Assembly (NCBI RefSeq): GCF_002283365.1
Contig: NZ_MQWD01000001.1
Coordinates: forward strand, 435,694-499,693
Direction of reading: 5' to 3'
DNA: 64,000 bases
Origin: Rubrivirga marina
Lineage (GTDB): Bacteria > Bacteroidota > Rhodothermia > Rhodothermales > Rubricoccaceae
Shown here: one piece after another, positions 24,973-33,496 of the stretch
Layout of the letters: the number at the start of each line of letters is the position of its first letter
How positions within the stretch are numbered: the stretch's first letter is position 1
Position numbers and translations under genes: made by a program
The notes under the pieces: model-generated
Told to the model about the DNA's origin: nothing
Databases searched by the model: none
Seen by the model: only the letters and a program-made list of their open reading frames with translations

Positions 24973-27900
24973 CTAGCGCACGATCGTGACCGTCCGGCTG
25001 ACCATCACGTCCTCGCCCTGGAGCCGGAGGACGTAGACGCCCGAAGCCAGCCCGGCCGCGTCGAGGCGGACCGACCGCTCCTGCGGGCCGGCCGGGCCGT
25101 CGGCCACGACGGCGACCTGGCGGCCGAGCATGTCGAACAGGGCGACCGACACGTCGCCCGCCGTCTCCAGCGAGTACCGGACCGTCGCGCCCGTCCGGAT
25201 CGGGTTCGCCACCGACAGCGTCGCCACGGGCTCCTCGACGGGCGCGTCGACGGCCGTGTCCATGTCGCGGATCGAGAGGTTGTCGATGTAGACGGGGTTG
25301 CCGACGTTCCCGGCGTACGAGAAGTGGATCGGCGCGCGGATCACGGTCTCCTGGTCGGTCACCGTGAACTCGAACGTGAACTCCTGCCACTCCGTCGTCA
25401 GCGTCTGGTCCCCGAGGCGGGCGTACTCCGAGAACGCCTGATTCCCGACCGTGAAGCTGGCGGTCCCGCCGCCGTTCTCGGACCGGGCCCAGACCGAGTA
25501 CGTGTACGTCGCGCCCGGCGTCACGGCCAGGTCCGTCGCGACGGCCTCGATGTCGTACGCGTTGGCCCCCGTCGCGGCGACCGTCACGCGGAGCGACTGG
25601 TCCCCGTCCTGGGCCGCGTCGTCAACGACGGCGAACTCGGCCGGCGTCGCGACGCCCGCGGCGTTCCGGACACCCCACCCCGGGATCTCGGCCCCGGTGT
25701 AGACGCCGGGCGCGCCGTCCTCGAAGCTCCCGTTCGTCACGACGTTCTCCCCGTTGCCGCCGCCACCGCCGACCGGCGTGAGCGTGAGCGTGTCGAAGTA
25801 GTTGTACCCGTAGCAGCGCGAGATGACGAACTCGAACGCGCCGTCGTCGCCGACCGTGACCACGTCCGTCTCCGGGCTCGTGATCTCGATGTCGGTGAAC
25901 GTCGCCACGCCGGCCGGCAGCGCGAAGCCGAGGCCGTCGTCGTCGCCACAGTCGACGGCGTCGCCGTAGCGGACGCCGTTGGCCGTGATCCGGTCGAAGC
26001 GGAAGCCGTCGGCGTTCCCGTCGAAGGGGGCCGCGTAGCTCAGCGTCGCCGTGTACTCGCCGGCGGGGAGGTCGTCGGCCGTCACGCGGACCGAGCCCTC
26101 CTGGGTGTAGATGAAGCCGTCGCCCGAGAACGGGCCGCTCACGTTGCCGTCGAGCTCCGTGAGGACCTGGACCTCGGCGACGTTCTCACCCTCGAGGAAG
26201 AACGAGGCGTCCTCGAGTTCGAACACGTAGCTCCCGTCGACCTCGGTGTAGGGCGTCGTGTCGTCGCCGCCGCCTCCGGGGCCGGCGAGCGAGAGGTCGT
26301 CGATGTAGACCGCGTTGCCGATGTTCACGTCGTAGCCGAACGCCAGGCCGACGTTGACCGACTCCAGTCCCTCCGGGACCGTGAACGTGATCTCATACTC
26401 CGTCCACTCCGCCGACAGCGTGGCCCCGTAGAACGGGGTCCCGAGCGCCGAGAAGTCCGACGGGTTCTGGACCGCGAACTGCATCTGGCCCCCGGCCGTC
26501 GTCGACTTCGCCCACACCGAGGCCGTGTACTCCGTCCCGGGCTCGACCTCGGGCTGGGCCACGAACTGGAAGTTGTAGGCGTTCGCCGCCCCGCCGGTGT
26601 AGTCAGCCCGGAGCGACTGGTCGCCCGTGTGGGCCTCGGTATCGACGATGGTGAACGTGCCGTTGTTGGCCTCGATGAACCCGGAGTCGAGCGTGAGCGC
26701 CGACCCAGGCTCAGGCGCCTCGAAGTCACCGAACGCGAGCAGGTTGGCACCGCCACCGCCACCGACGGAGCCCGCGTCGAGGTCCGCGACGGTATATGCC
26801 TCACCGCTCAGGCCGAAGGCGATCTTGTCGAACCACAGGCCGTCCTCACGGCCGCCGATCTGGATCGTCTGCGTGAGGTCGCCGGCCGCGACCGTGATGT
26901 AGTCGTCGGCCGGGTTGTTCGGGAAGGCGCTGGCGCGGACCCACTTCCAGACCCCCGCGCCGAGCGTGCCCGCGCCCGCGACGACGTCGCCGGGGGCGGA
27001 GAAGCCGCCGGCCGCGAGGCCGTTCACGACCACCCAGCCGGCCGCCGCCGTCGGGTCCTGCATGCCCGGCCCGCTGGCCAGGAGGAAGCTGTCGTCGTTG
27101 AACGCGCCCGCGCCGACGTAGACCCGAACGAACGCGGTGTACGTCCCGGGCGCCGGGAACGTCACGTCGTAGGACGCGACGCGGGCGGCCGTCTGCGGGA
27201 TGGCCGGGTCCGGGTTGGCGCCGGCCGAGAAGTCGGTCGTGACGAACGCGTAGTCGACGTCGCCATCCGAGGCCGTATCCCACTCGGCGCCGAGGTCGCC
27301 GTCCTCGGCCTCGACGACGACGAGCGGGAAGCCGCCGGCCGGCGGCGCGTCCGAGATTGTGACCTCGATCACATTGGGGGCCTCCACGACGGCCGTGCCG
27401 CTCACCGCCGACAGGCGGAAGACGGCGGTCTCGTTGCCCTCCTCGACCCCGTCGTCGGCGACTGTGAACTCGACCACCTGGACCTCGCTGTCCCGCTCAC
27501 CGTCGAACGTCACCGCCGCGATCGTCGTCTCGAAGTCGGCGACGTCGGCCGTGCCCGCGCCTCCCACGAGGCTCACGCGAACCGTGCTCGGCGAGTCGTC
27601 CGTGCGCCGGATGACGAGGGGGATCTGGACGGTGTTGCCCTCGACGACCGAGAACGCCGTGCTCTCGAACGAGATGGCCGGCGGCGGCGGGACCTCCGGC
27701 GGCACCGGCGCGAGCACGAGGTTGTCGATCCAAACCGCGCTCCCGGCGTTGTTGGGGAAGGCGAACTGGGCCCCGATGTTCAGCGACGTGCCCACGGGCG
27801 ACGTCACCGGGAACGCGATCTGCTGCCAGTCGCTCGTCAGCGTCACCGAGCCGGACGAGCCGTACGAGACGTAGCCCGCGTTCGGGTCTTGGACGTTGAC

Positions 27901-28785
27901 GTTCACGTTCGGCCCGGCCGACGCGTTCGTCCGCGCCCAGAACGAGAGGATGTACTCCTCGTTCGCCTCGAGCGCGACCTGGGGGACGAACTGCATCTGG
28001 AACGAGTTCGTCGCGCTCCCATCGTAGTTGGCACGGAGCGACTGCCCCCCCTCATATGCGACGGACCCGTCGATGACGAACGTCGAGGTGCCCGTGACCT
28101 GGCGGAAGTAGTTCGTCCCGTTGACCGTCCCGCCGCCGGGAAGCGTCCCGGGGCTGAAGGCTTCGAAGTCCCCGAGCGCGAGAACGTCGCCCTCTGTCGG
28201 CGGCGGCGGCACGGCGGCCACCAGCGACAGGGCGTCGACGTACACCGGCTCGCCCACGTTTTGCGCGAAGCCGTACTGGGTCACCACGTTGACCGTCGAG
28301 TACGACGCGTCCGAGGGGACCGTGAACGTGAACCCGAACTCCTGCCACGCCCCCGTGATCGCCGTCCCGTAGTTGACGGTGGACGGCGTGACCGGGGCGT
28401 ACCCCGGTGTGAGGACTCCGAACGCGAGCCGCCCGTCCCCGTCGCCTCCGCCCGTCCGGGCCCAGACCGAGAACGTGTACTCCTCGCCGGGCGTGACCGG
28501 GATCCCCGTGCCGACGCCCTGGACGTCGTAGAAGTTGGTCGCGCCGCCGCCGTAGTTGACCCGGACCGACTGGTCGCCTTCGTACGCCACCACGTCGTCG
28601 ATGGTGAACGTCGTGTTCGGGCCCTGGGTGAAGCCGGGCGAGAAGATCCCGGTCTGGGTGCCCGGGGCGGGGCCCTCGAAGTCACCGAACGTGACCAGGT
28701 TGGTCTGAGCCAACGCCGGGGTGGCGAGCAAGAAGCCCAGAATGGTCAGAACGACGGCTCGGAGTGTCTGTGTAGCGTGTCGCAT
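24973..28785 (-). CDS. Large modular carbohydrate-binding surface protein with sorting domain
   Basis: 1270 residues from ATG 28785. After a signal peptide (1-26, ending 'ATPALAQ') come at least four CBM4/9-like jelly-roll modules, each opening with a 'FGDFE' or 'NGSFE' strand (near residues 30, 203, 684 and 1013) and sharing 'YTFSVWAR', 'GDQSLR', 'YVDALSL' type strands. A Calx-beta-like domain lies at about 370-475, and two other beta domains (about 485-665, 'DGLWFDKIAFG', and 853-1000) look like CBM6- or malectin-like folds. The C-terminal sorting domain spans about 1190-1270. No enzyme domain is seen, so a polysaccharide-binding or matrix protein is likely. Promoter unknown. Confidence 0.85.
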   Translation of the reverse strand: MRHATQTLRAVVLTILGFLLATPALAQTNLVTFGDFEGPAPGTQTGIFSPGFTQGPNTTFTIDDVVAYEGDQSVRVNYGGGATNFYDVQGVGTGIPVTPGEEYTFSVWARTGGGDGDGRLAFGVLTPGYAPVTPSTVNYGTAITGAWQEFGFTFTVPSDASYSTVNVVTQYGFAQNVGEPVYVDALSLVAAVPPPPTEGDVLALGDFEAFSPGTLPGGGTVNGTNYFRQVTGTSTFVIDGSVAYEGGQSLRANYDGSATNSFQMQFVPQVALEANEEYILSFWARTNASAGPNVNVNVQDPNAGYVSYGSSGSVTLTSDWQQIAFPVTSPVGTSLNIGAQFAFPNNAGSAVWIDNLVLAPVPPEVPPPPAISFESTAFSVVEGNTVQIPLVIRRTDDSPSTVRVSLVGGAGTADVADFETTIAAVTFDGERDSEVQVVEFTVADDGVEEGNETAVFRLSAVSGTAVVEAPNVIEVTISDAPPAGGFPLVVVEAEDGDLGAEWDTASDGDVDYAFVTTDFSAGANPDPAIPQTAARVASYDVTFPAPGTYTAFVRVYVGAGAFNDDSFLLASGPGMQDPTAAAGWVVVNGLAAGGFSAPGDVVAGAGTLGAGVWKWVRASAFPNNPADDYITVAAGDLTQTIQIGGREDGLWFDKIAFGLSGEAYTVADLDAGSVGGGGGANLLAFGDFEAPEPGSALTLDSGFIEANNGTFTIVDTEAHTGDQSLRADYTGGAANAYNFQFVAQPEVEPGTEYTASVWAKSTTAGGQMQFAVQNPSDFSALGTPFYGATLSAEWTEYEITFTVPEGLESVNVGLAFGYDVNIGNAVYIDDLSLAGPGGGGDDTTPYTEVDGSYVFELEDASFFLEGENVAEVQVLTELDGNVSGPFSGDGFIYTQEGSVRVTADDLPAGEYTATLSYAAPFDGNADGFRFDRITANGVRYGDAVDCGDDDGLGFALPAGVATFTDIEITSPETDVVTVGDDGAFEFVISRCYGYNYFDTLTLTPVGGGGGNGENVVTNGSFEDGAPGVYTGAEIPGWGVRNAAGVATPAEFAVVDDAAQDGDQSLRVTVAATGANAYDIEAVATDLAVTPGATYTYSVWARSENGGGTASFTVGNQAFSEYARLGDQTLTTEWQEFTFEFTVTDQETVIRAPIHFSYAGNVGNPVYIDNLSIRDMDTAVDAPVEEPVATLSVANPIRTGATVRYSLETAGDVSVALFDMLGRQVAVVADGPAGPQERSVRLDAAGLASGVYVLRLQGEDVMVSRTVTIVR

Positions 28786-29003
28786 GTGTGAGCGGGGGAA
28801 GGATGGGGAGCGTCCGCCAGGGCCGGGGGGAGCCCGAGGCGGGGCCACCGAATGTAGAGGCAGGATGAACCAATTGGAAGGGGTTCCATGCTGACTTGGT
28901 GATTTGATGAGTTTCCCGACTCCGCCACCTCTGGCCCCTGACCCTCTTTGCCGAGCCCCCAGGAGACTCATCCGGCGACCGCCCCCCCAGATGGCAGTCC
29001 CTG

Positions 29004-29043
29004 AAAAACGACGGCGGGGCGGAGCCCGAAGGCCCCGCCCCGC
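29004..29043 (-). terminator. Rho-independent terminator of the 29066-31330 gene
   Basis: Minus-strand hairpin with the same GGGGCGGGGCC-TTCG-GGCTCCGCCCC core, followed within about 5 nt by TTTTT (A-run 29004-29008). It lies 23 bp past the stop. The rest of 28786-29065 contains no gene. Confidence 0.8.
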
Positions 29044-29065
29044 AGACCGGACTCGGTCGGGACGG

Positions 29066-31330
29066 TTAACGGAGGACGGTCACCGTCCGGGTCCGTGTGG
29101 CCCCGTCGACGTCGAGACGGAGGACGTAGACGCCCGCGGCGAGGCCGGCGGTGTCGAGCGTGGCCGTCTGCGCGCCGGCGCCGAGCGGGCCGGCGGCCAG
29201 CGTCTGGACACGGCGGCCGAGCACGTCGAAGAGCGCGAGCGTGGCCTGGCCCGGGGCGCCGGCCCCGAACTGGACCGCTGTCTGCCCGCGGACCGGGTTC
29301 TCGACGGCCAGCGTGAGCGCCGCGGCCGGGTCCGCCTCGGTCGCCACGCCGCGCGGGGTCACGTCGTCGGCGTCGAGCAGGAGGAGCTGGTACCCGTTGA
29401 CCGGCGAGTCGAAGTCGAACTGGCTGACGATGCCCGTGAGATCGGCGACCTCAGGGATGTCGGTCCCGTCGACCGACGTGTCGTCGGCGTTCGGGATCCG
29501 GAGCGTGACGGTCCCGACGGCGCCCGAGCCGTCCTCGATCTGGTAGGTCGAGGCCGCCATGAACGTCCCGTCGGGGTCGGTCCCGGCGTCGGTCCCGTCG
29601 GGGTCGATGGTCACGGCCTGGACCGTGACCAGCTCGCCCTCGTAGGTCTCGCCGTCGAGCGAGATCTCGTTGAGTGTGACGACCTGCGGCTCGGGGACGT
29701 CGGTCGTCCCGAGGATCTCAAACGAGGCGAGGTCATCCCCATTGATCTGGAGGAGGTTGGCGAACTCCGAGAGCGTGCCCGTTACGCGGAGGCGCGTGCC
29801 CGGCTCGATGGCGCCGCTGGCGACGGCGTCGGAGAAGGCGCCCTCGACCTGGCGGACCGTGAGGCCGGCGGTCTCGTCCTGGAGGTAGGTAAAGTCCCCC
29901 ATCGTTCGCGTGACCGTCCCCTCGACCGTGACGGTCGCGTCGACGCCCTGGGCTCGCGCGTCGGCGATCGAGCCGGACGCCATGTCCACCGCGGTGCCGA
30001 TCTGGCCTCGGATCTCGCCGCTGGGGACCTCGGCCGAGTGGACGTTGACGTAGGCGAGCCCGGCCCGGATCGAGTCGGCGAACGTCGGGCGGACCGTGAA
30101 CGTGTTGGCCGAGGCCTCGAACGTCCCCCCCCGCATGTCGGCGTCGACCGCCGGGGCGAGCGCCTGGACCACCGGGCCGTTCGCCCCGGCCGCGCCCGCG
30201 TGGATGTGCGACGCCGCGTAGGCGCCGGAGAGCCCGCTGAACGACCCCGTCACGGTGACCGTGGCGCCGTCGAGGCGGACGGAGCCCGAGCCCGTCGCGT
30301 CCGTGGCGACCGGAGGGACCTCGTTGTCTCCGCTCAGCGAGAACGGCAGCGTGTGCGTCTGCGTCCCCAGTTGGCCTCGGATCTCGCCGCTGGGGACCTC
30401 GGCCGAGTGGACGTTGACGTAGGCGAGCCCGGCCCGGATCGAGTCGGCGAACGTCGGGCGGACCGTGAACGTGTTGGCCGAGGCCTCGAACGTCCCCCCC
30501 CGCATGTCGGCGTCGACCGCCGGGGCGAGCGCCTGGACCACCGGGCCGTTCGCCCCGGCCGCGCCCGCGTGGATGTGCGACGCCGCGTAGGCGCCGGACA
30601 GGCCGACGAAGCGGCCGGTGACCGTGAGCGTGGTGCCGTCGAGGACGGCGGTCACGCCGCCCTTGGCGTCGGTCTCCACGGGCGGCACCTCGTTCTGGCC
30701 CCGCAGGAGCGCGTTGAAGCTCGTGGCCCCGGAGGAGCCCACGTTGGCCGCGCCCGGGGTCGCCAGCGCGGCGACGATGGTGTCGCTGCCGTCGGGCGAG
30801 CGCTGGGTGGACTCGTTGTCCTTGTCGCCGTTCTCGTCCTCGTTGTACTGGACGGTCTGGCCCAGCGCGGCGAGGAGGTCCGGGGCGTCGTCGTCGCTCG
30901 TGTCGTATACAATCGCGTCGACGAGGTCCGTGGTCGAGGGCGCCGTCCCGTTGGGGAAGTCGGCGGCCGACCCGGTGTAGAGGGCGACGGCGTCGGCGCC
31001 GTTCTGGAGCGCCCCGCTGGAGCCCGGCTCGAACGTCTGCGTCACGTTCACGACGCCGGGGTTGCCGAGGACGTAGTACGCGCCGGGGGCCAGGGTCCCC
31101 GAGAGGTCGTACGCCCCGTACGACACGGTGCCGTTGCCGTTGAAGAACACCACGACGTAGTCGTCGAGCGCGACGGCGGCAGAGCCGGCGTTGTAGAGCT
31201 CGACGAACTCGGCCGTGTCGGAGCCGGGCGTGTCCGCGTCGACCTCGTTGATGACGACTTGGGCCGAGGCGACGCCGGAGCCGGCGAGGAGGAGCGCGAG
31301 GAGCGCGCCCAGGGAGTAGCGGATGGGCAT
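29066..31330 (-). CDS. Secreted protein: lamin-tail, two CHRD domains, OB-fold-like, sorting domain
   Basis: 754 residues from ATG 31330. Parts: signal peptide (1-24); lamin-tail domain ('VVINEVDADTPGSDTAEFVEL', to about 180); two CHRD domains (about 210-323 and 325-446), each with 'GQNEVPPV' or 'GDNEVPPV', 'HIHAGAAGANGPVV' and 'YVNVHSAEVPSGEIRGQ'; one OB-fold-like domain (about 453-655, 'GDFTYLQDETAGLTVRQ') related to those in the 21687-24653 gene; and a sorting domain ending 'VYVLRLDVDG'. CHRD domains occur in chordin and in bacterial secreted proteins, with conserved His residues that may bind metal. The two CHRD units share an identical 227-bp DNA stretch. Confidence 0.87.
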   Translation of the reverse strand: MPIRYSLGALLALLLAGSGVASAQVVINEVDADTPGSDTAEFVELYNAGSAAVALDDYVVVFFNGNGTVSYGAYDLSGTLAPGAYYVLGNPGVVNVTQTFEPGSSGALQNGADAVALYTGSAADFPNGTAPSTTDLVDAIVYDTSDDDAPDLLAALGQTVQYNEDENGDKDNESTQRSPDGSDTIVAALATPGAANVGSSGATSFNALLRGQNEVPPVETDAKGGVTAVLDGTTLTVTGRFVGLSGAYAASHIHAGAAGANGPVVQALAPAVDADMRGGTFEASANTFTVRPTFADSIRAGLAYVNVHSAEVPSGEIRGQLGTQTHTLPFSLSGDNEVPPVATDATGSGSVRLDGATVTVTGSFSGLSGAYAASHIHAGAAGANGPVVQALAPAVDADMRGGTFEASANTFTVRPTFADSIRAGLAYVNVHSAEVPSGEIRGQIGTAVDMASGSIADARAQGVDATVTVEGTVTRTMGDFTYLQDETAGLTVRQVEGAFSDAVASGAIEPGTRLRVTGTLSEFANLLQINGDDLASFEILGTTDVPEPQVVTLNEISLDGETYEGELVTVQAVTIDPDGTDAGTDPDGTFMAASTYQIEDGSGAVGTVTLRIPNADDTSVDGTDIPEVADLTGIVSQFDFDSPVNGYQLLLLDADDVTPRGVATEADPAAALTLAVENPVRGQTAVQFGAGAPGQATLALFDVLGRRVQTLAAGPLGAGAQTATLDTAGLAAGVYVLRLDVDGATRTRTVTVLR
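30003..30229. repeat. Identical 227-bp direct repeat, copy 1
   Basis: Matches 30372-30598 base for base as read by eye, at an offset of 369 bp. It covers the C-terminal two thirds of the second CHRD domain in protein order. Confidence 0.85.
30372..30598. repeat. Identical 227-bp direct repeat, copy 2
   Basis: Partner of 30003-30229, covering the same part of the first CHRD domain. Flanking parts of the two domains have diverged, which points to local gene conversion or a very recent duplication event. Confidence 0.85.
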
Positions 31331-31551
31331 AGGATCAGAGATGAGGTGGGATCGAGAGAGCCAGAGATGCTCAGGACGGTACGAGACGCCCAGCGGGAGG
31401 GTCCGCCTCGGCCGAGTCCCCACGGAAACATGACGCGGGTCTCGGGCGAATGCCGAGGGCCAATTCTGTGCGGAGCGCGCGCCGCATCGCAACGCCGCCC
31501 GCCCGGCGCCGTTGGTCCGGGTAGCTTTCCGCCCCGCCCGAGCCCGTCCGC

Positions 31552-32793
31552 ATGGCCCGCCAGTTCGACGTCCCCGCCTTCTACCGGAGCCCGATCGTGA
31601 CGCGGGTCAAGGCGGCCCGCCGCGCGGCCGACCCGCGCAAGAAGGACCTCGCGCCGAGCGTGCTCAACTTCGGCCCGCTCCGCGTGAAGCTGGCCCGCCA
31701 CTTCGGGTTCTGCTTCGGCGTCGAGAACGCCATCGAGATCGCGTACCGGGCCCTCGACGAGCACCCCGAGGCGGCCGCGGCCGGCCGGATCCACCTCCTC
31801 TCGGAGATGATCCACAACCCGCACGTCAACGAGGACCTCCAGGCCCGCGGCGTCCGGTTCCTGCGGACGACCGCCGGCGAGCAGCTCATCCCGTTCTCCG
31901 ACCTCGGCCCGGACGACCTCGTCATCGTCCCGGCCTTCGGCGCGCCGACGGAGACGCTCGCCGAGCTCACCGCGCGTGGCGTCGACGTGCAGGCCTACGA
32001 CACGACGTGCCCATTCGTCGTGCGCGTGTGGAAGAAGGGAGCGCAGATCGGCCAGAAGGGGTTCACGGTCGTCGTCCACGGCAAGCGCCAGCACGAGGAG
32101 ACGCGGGCCACGTTCAGCCGGGCCGCCGCGGACGCGCCCGTCGTCGTGGTGCGGGACATGGAGGGGACCGAGGCCCTCGCGGCCGTCATCGAGGGCCGCG
32201 AGGGCGCCGATTTTTTCTGGGACCGCTTCGAGGGCATGACGACGGAGGGCTTCGACCCCGGCCGCGACCTCGCCCGGATCGGCGTCGTGAACCAGACGAC
32301 GATGCTGGCGACCGAGACGGCGGCCATCGCCGAGCGCCTCCGCCAGGCCGTGATCACCCGCGACGGCGACGACGCGAACGTGGCCGACACGTCCGACACG
32401 CTCTGCTACGCGACGAAGGAGAACCAGGACGCGACGGACGCCCTCATCGCCTCCGGCGCCGACCTCGCGATCGTCGTCGGCGGCTACAACTCGTCGAACA
32501 CGTCGCACCTCGTCGAGCTCTGCGAGGACGCTGGCCTGCCGACCTACTTCGTCAAGGACGCCGACGAACTCGTCTCCCCCGAGCTCATCCGCCACTTCGA
32601 CTGGCGGACCAAGACGATGCGCGAGACGGCCGACTGGCTGCCCGAGGCGCGCCCAGTCGAGGTCTTGCTCACGGCCGGCGCCTCGTGCCCCGACGCTCTC
32701 CTCGACGCCGTCATCCAGCGGCTGCTGGGCTGGGTCGAGGGCACGCGCCCGGTCGACGACGCGCTGGAGCCGTTCGAGGCCGAGCCGGCGTAG
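31552..32793 (+). CDS. ispH: 4-hydroxy-3-methylbut-2-enyl diphosphate reductase IspH (LytB)
   Basis: Last step of the MEP isoprenoid pathway: reduces HMBPP to IPP and DMAPP with a [4Fe-4S] cluster. 413 residues, the longer form of the family with an N-terminal extension (residues 1-50), as in cyanobacteria and plants. The three cluster cysteines are in 'HFGFCFGVENAIEIA', 'YDTTCPFVVRVW' and 'TAGASCPDALLD'. 'HGKRQHEET' and 'VVGGYNSSNTSHL' bind substrate. It is divergent from the CHRD gene and starts a run of plus-strand genes. Confidence 0.95.
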   Translation: MARQFDVPAFYRSPIVTRVKAARRAADPRKKDLAPSVLNFGPLRVKLARHFGFCFGVENAIEIAYRALDEHPEAAAAGRIHLLSEMIHNPHVNEDLQARGVRFLRTTAGEQLIPFSDLGPDDLVIVPAFGAPTETLAELTARGVDVQAYDTTCPFVVRVWKKGAQIGQKGFTVVVHGKRQHEETRATFSRAAADAPVVVVRDMEGTEALAAVIEGREGADFFWDRFEGMTTEGFDPGRDLARIGVVNQTTMLATETAAIAERLRQAVITRDGDDANVADTSDTLCYATKENQDATDALIASGADLAIVVGGYNSSNTSHLVELCEDAGLPTYFVKDADELVSPELIRHFDWRTKTMRETADWLPEARPVEVLLTAGASCPDALLDAVIQRLLGWVEGTRPVDDALEPFEAEPA

Positions 32794-32850
32794 CCCCGCC
32801 CGCCTCGGCGCCGGCGTCAAGGAACCCGATGGGCAATGGCCTCGCGCCAG

Positions 32851-32938
32851 CCCCTCGCCCTGAGCGGAGCGAAGGATCCGGCCGGGGCCGAGCGTGGCCG
32901 AGATCCGAGACCCTCCACCTCAGCCCCGAGGTGGAGGG
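32851..32938. repeat. Composite repeat: truncated GTCATCCTGAGCG-type element plus hairpin
   Basis: 32851-32909 contains CCCTGAGCGGAGCGAAGGATC and CGAGATCCGAGAC, the inner parts of the long intergenic repeat family. It is followed at 32911-32938 by an 11-bp inverted repeat, CCCTCCACCTC-N6-GAGGTGGAGGG, a variant of the GC palindrome. It lies between ispH and the Coa1-like gene; a half palindrome is also present at 32799. Confidence 0.5.
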
Positions 32939-32991
32939 AGCCGGCGGAATCGGCTGGCCCTCTATGTTGGCGGCATGCCCCGCTCGTCGCC

Positions 32992-33417
32992 ATGCGCGGA
33001 GCCCTGTCCGTCCTCACCGGCCTCGTCGGGCTGGCCCTCTTCATGGCCCTCCTCTGGGCCGGCTGCTCGACGTTCCTCAAGAACAACGGCGCCTACGAGC
33101 GCGGCGTCGCGACGGCACGGGCCGACCCGGTCGTGGAGAAGGCGCTCGGCGCGCCGGTCCGCGAGAGCTGGTTTCTGAACGGGAGCATCGAGGGCGACGG
33201 GATGACGACGCGCGGGTCCTGGCTCGTCCGCCTGAGCGGCGAGCGGGGCGCCGGGACGCTCCGAATCGCGGGCTACAAGGCCGACGGCGACTGGCGCGTC
33301 GTGTCGATGGCCCTCGATGCCGACGACGTCCGCTACGTGTACGTGCCCGGCGTGGGCTTCCGGGCGCCCGCCGAGGGCTCTGCTGTCGAGGGACCGCCCG
33401 ACATCCTCGGCCACTGA
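32992..33417 (+). CDS. Coa1-like membrane-anchored protein
   Basis: 141 residues from ATG 32992. One N-terminal membrane span (residues about 5-24, 'LTGLVGLALFMALLWAGC') is followed by a globular domain with 'VVEKALGAPVRESWFLNGSIE' then four strands including 'GTLRIAGYKADGDWRVVSMAL'. This pattern matches the cytochrome c oxidase assembly factor Coa1/Tim21-like family, which is also found in bacteria with unknown function. The Cys at the end of the span is not in a clear lipobox. No oxidase genes are nearby. The frame is open 156 bp upstream through repeats. Confidence 0.7.
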   Translation: MRGALSVLTGLVGLALFMALLWAGCSTFLKNNGAYERGVATARADPVVEKALGAPVRESWFLNGSIEGDGMTTRGSWLVRLSGERGAGTLRIAGYKADGDWRVVSMALDADDVRYVYVPGVGFRAPAEGSAVEGPPDILGH

Positions 33418-33496
33418 GTCCGATCCGCTCCACGCGGAGCCGTGCGGCGTCACGGGCGTACGCGCTCCACACGACTCCACTCCCCTCTCCCCTCGA

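Noticed and set aside
24964-28791. Long plus-strand open frame (about 1275 codons) opposite the large surface protein
   Set aside because: Shadow of the minus-strand gene, which has a signal peptide, repeated modules and a sorting domain. Similar shadows at 21459-24989 and 28904-31600 were rejected for the same reason.
30003-30598. CRISPR-like array
   Set aside because: Only two long direct repeats within a coding sequence, in phase with CHRD domains; no short repeats with spacers. No CRISPR array or cas gene was seen in the window.
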